NCBI RefSeq assembly: GCF_022201045.2
Contig: NC_068559.1
Span: 1,922,001 to 1,986,000 of the forward strand
Length of the DNA: 64,000 nucleotides
Origin: Citrus sinensis
Lineage: Eukaryota; Streptophyta; Magnoliopsida; Sapindales; Rutaceae
Direction: 5' to 3'
The notes below the pieces were generated by a model. That model was not told where the DNA came from. It saw nothing but the letters and a program-made list of their open reading frames with translations, and did not search any database. Positions 61,565 to 64,000 of the stretch are shown here, piece after piece (position 1 is the stretch's first letter; every line of letters begins with the position of its first letter). Made by a program: the position numbers and the translations under genes.

Positions 61565-63709
61565 TCAGGTTTCGCGACACATAACCATTGCCATTCTAAC
61601 CAGCTTAAGCATAAGCGGATACTTGTTTGCAAAGTTTATAAATTTCACACAGCATATCCGCTCCTCCCCCTCTTCAACAATTAACTTCAATGCAGCCTCC
61701 AACAATGCTTGGTGTCTACAACAATATGCTAAATATAAAACCTCAAGATCATTTGATGAGATCAAAGACGAAAGGCTATGGCGCGCGCACAACTCCCCCA
61801 AGTACTGGATATCATACTTGTAGGCTGCCTTAGATAATGTCATAATATGTTTCTGCATCTTTTCCTCAGGCAAGCTCCCAACATAAAGAAACTCTAGAAG
61901 AGGCTCAAGCTCTTCACGACTCTCAGGCAATTCGACTATCCCACCACGTCCATACGATCCATCTAAATTTGGCATGCCCAAGATTTTTGATCTTGCAGCC
62001 TACATAACACAACAAAAATATCATTTAGCAAATACATATTTATTATTAAAAAAAAGTTTGCGTCATTCTCTCCTGCAGGCGTCTGCAATCTATAGAATCT
62101 CAAACAATATGCAAAAATTTGCTAATATGCATATGCACTAGAGTTCATGACTCCAGAGTCTAGATCAACACAGACAAGGACAATGCAATTCACTTTATGA
62201 TGAGTGATACTGCCAAGTGGCGTTGACTAGTCGGGTTCGGTTAGAAAATGTGATTAGACGTATTCCATAACTTCAACATTAGTTAGAAAATTGAGCTACA
62301 AGCTCAATTGCTCATCATATAGTGACCGAAGTTGCCAAGTAGCTACGAATACATAAATGAGAAATATTAAACAGAATAAGAGAAGAAGAGAAATAATTAC
62401 AAGTACGCTTTTGTGTGCAGGCATGAGAGTCTCGTCATTGCGAGGTTTGAGTTGTATGTCAGGGGGAGTTTGTTCTCTGAACGAAGCATCATATCTGAGG
62501 AATGCAGTTTTCATACGCTCCAAATCTTCTTGGCTTTTCATACCACTCCCCCATTCTGTTGGTGCACGCTGACAAAAGAATAAACAAGTATCAATATCTC
62601 GGCTTTAATTTGAACTGTAAATCAGTGTAAAAATCAATTATGATTTTCATTGTCTTATGATAGTGAAATTGTAGTATTATAATCATGTTCAAGCAATATA
62701 TATAAAACAGAAGTTACAGAAGAAAAATATCTCAAACAATGCGTAATTTAGGATCGTTGTAGTCCTCAAATTTATAGCCGGTATCATGTTCATTTGTTTA
62801 TGGCTCAATCTATTGCAGGCAACTAAATTAACTAGGAAGCAAATAAATAATATTACCAAATACCAATTGAAAAAAGAAAAAAAAAAAAGAAAAAAACAAC
62901 TCAAGGACATCTTATGTCAGCCTCTGTATGAACAACCCAACTCTTGTAATGTAGTGCAGAAAAACATGAGGTAGCAGATCACCTTATCAGCGTACAGATA
63001 TTGAACTAATGAAATATATACCCCAAGGTTACTCATTTTCAAAGCTTTGTAAATTCTATAAAAGTCCAATAATATCCTAACAGTGACAAGACTAATGGCA
63101 TGCAAAACCAACAATTGAAAGAGTCCAGGCTCAGAATATACCGTGAAACTTGAAAATAATAATATGAATTAACAAATCAACTAGATTGATTAGAAAATAA
63201 TACCTCCAAAATTGAATCTATAAGAGGAGACGCATCGGGGGATGGTGGTGGCGATTTGGGGAATGGTGGTAGGCCTGGACCTTTTGGCTTACAGTGGACC
63301 CAGCAAAAGAGCTGCGGCGAGTCGGCAGATGTATGGGTTGGGGTGTGCGTGATTTTGGTGGCCTTCCGGGAAGTCGCAGTCCTCATATATTTAGAACAGT
63401 TATCATGTGCATCTGGTTCTGGTGCAAGCTGTTGCAGGCAATTAATTAACTAGGAAGCAAATAAATAATATTACTAATTGAGAAACAAACAAAAATAAAA
63501 AAGAAAACCAACATCTGTCGTGAAATAAATATACCGTGAAATTTAAAAATAATAATGAAATTTGAATAAACAAATTAATAAATAATATTACCAATTCAAA
63601 AGCAGAAAAAAAAAATTCTGCCGTGAAATTAGAATTAACAAAATAGATCAGAAAATTACACCTGTATCTCCTTCAACTTGGATGGCGGCGAATCAGGGCT
63701 GTCGTCCAT
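61565..63709 (-). CDS. BTB/POZ domain protein
   Basis: Four exons on the minus strand, in coding order 63709-63662, 63428-63204, 62568-62401, 61999-61565, all with GT-AG introns in phase 0, give 291 residues. The start MDDSPDSPPSKLKEIQ and exon 2 (Pro/Thr-rich, LFCWVHCKPKGPGLPPFPKS) have no clear domain. The BTB fold begins near 128 (DIQLKP, MPAHKSVLAARSKIL) and continues through ELEPLLEFLYVGSLPEE, LSKAAYKYDIQYLGELCARH and a C-terminal helical part. The family includes Arabidopsis At2g40440, At2g40450, At3g56230 and At1g01640. BTB proteins often serve as substrate adaptors for CUL3 ubiquitin ligases; that role is inferred. The N-terminal half depends on weaker evidence than the BTB part. Confidence 0.85.
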
Positions 63710-63856
63710 GGTTTGACCGCAGCCGCGTTGGTGTATTTGATTTGAGAATGGGAAAATCTAGGTTTTATGGATTTCACTTTTATTTTCTTTTATACATAAG
63801 TTGATTTGAAAATAATAATGAAATTTGAATAAACAAATTAAATTAGAAAATAATAC

Positions 63857-63932
63857 CTCGTTTAGAGGCCAATGAAGTTCATTCACTGCAATGGAGTCAA
63901 AGCCCTTGGGAAAACCTGGATATGGCACATGC
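63857..63932 (-). CDS. Single exon of an upstream or alternative BTB-locus transcript (partial)
   Basis: On the minus strand, an acceptor context identical to that of BTB exon 2 (TTAATTGCCTGCAACAG) precedes an open stretch HVPYPGFPKGFDSIAVNE followed by LHWPLNE and a GTATTA donor, the same donor word used after BTB exon 2. This looks like a duplicated exon of a neighbouring BTB-type gene that extends past the window, or an alternative first part of the same gene. Its other exons are not visible. Confidence 0.45.
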
Positions 63933-64000
63933 TGTTGCAGGCAATTAATTAACAAGGAGACAAATAAATATATTCAGAAAAAAAAACTCAAAGGACGTCT

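Overview
The window is nuclear DNA of a flowering plant. Its genes have many GT-AG introns, the intergenic DNA is AT-rich, two proteins carry plastid-transit-like N-termini, and there are many small DNA transposons. The gene set (WEB, HMG-box, HAD, UROD, CIPK, AZG1, LSF2, bHLH-like/ACT, BTB) and gene structures fit a eudicot. The proteins look like those of a woody rosid such as Citrus, but that last step is an impression, not a proof.

Layout. (1) 1-12.3 kb: 3' part of a WEB-family coiled-coil gene, a seven-exon HMG-box gene and an eleven-exon HAD-like gene, separated by two hAT-like elements with TAGGGATGGCAAT ends. (2) 12.3-26.8 kb: a gene-poor block made of repeats. It holds two Mutator-type MITEs with perfect 9-bp target-site duplications (TSDs), a 2.6-kb inverted-repeat structure with one of them nested inside, a 50-bp tandem repeat, degenerate transposon-like coding debris and a terminal-inverted-repeat (TIR) element carrying an RNase H-like fragment. 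(3) 26.8-34.7 kb: uroporphyrinogen decarboxylase (HEME2-type, with a GC-AG intron) and an intronless CBL-interacting protein kinase with a probable leader intron. (4) 34.7-42.8 kb: gene-poor, with small hairpin MITEs. (5) 42.9-50.9 kb: the purine permease AZG1 and the phosphoglucan phosphatase LSF2. (6) 51-58 kb: repeats, including a CACTA MITE, a Ty3/gypsy chromodomain relic and a BTB exon relic. (7) 58.5-64 kb: a decayed bHLH-like/ACT regulator gene and a minus-strand BTB/POZ gene with signs of local duplication.

The most notable item is a complete Pack-MULE at 47750-48834. It has 113-bp imperfect TIRs, a perfect 9-bp TSD, an array of 31-bp palindromes, and a captured, internally shortened 5' fragment of a DRT111/SFPS splicing-factor gene. 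It sits 58 bp upstream of the LSF2 start codon, so it separates LSF2 from a pair of upstream G-boxes and brings foreign leader sequence next to a starch-degradation gene.

The genes do not form one pathway. From memory of Arabidopsis locus numbers, their order matches two blocks: At3g10940-At3g10970 (LSF2, AZG1, HAD) and At2g40435-At2g40490 (bHLH-like, BTB, WEB, HEME2). The window would then keep an ancestral order that Arabidopsis has split between duplicated segments.
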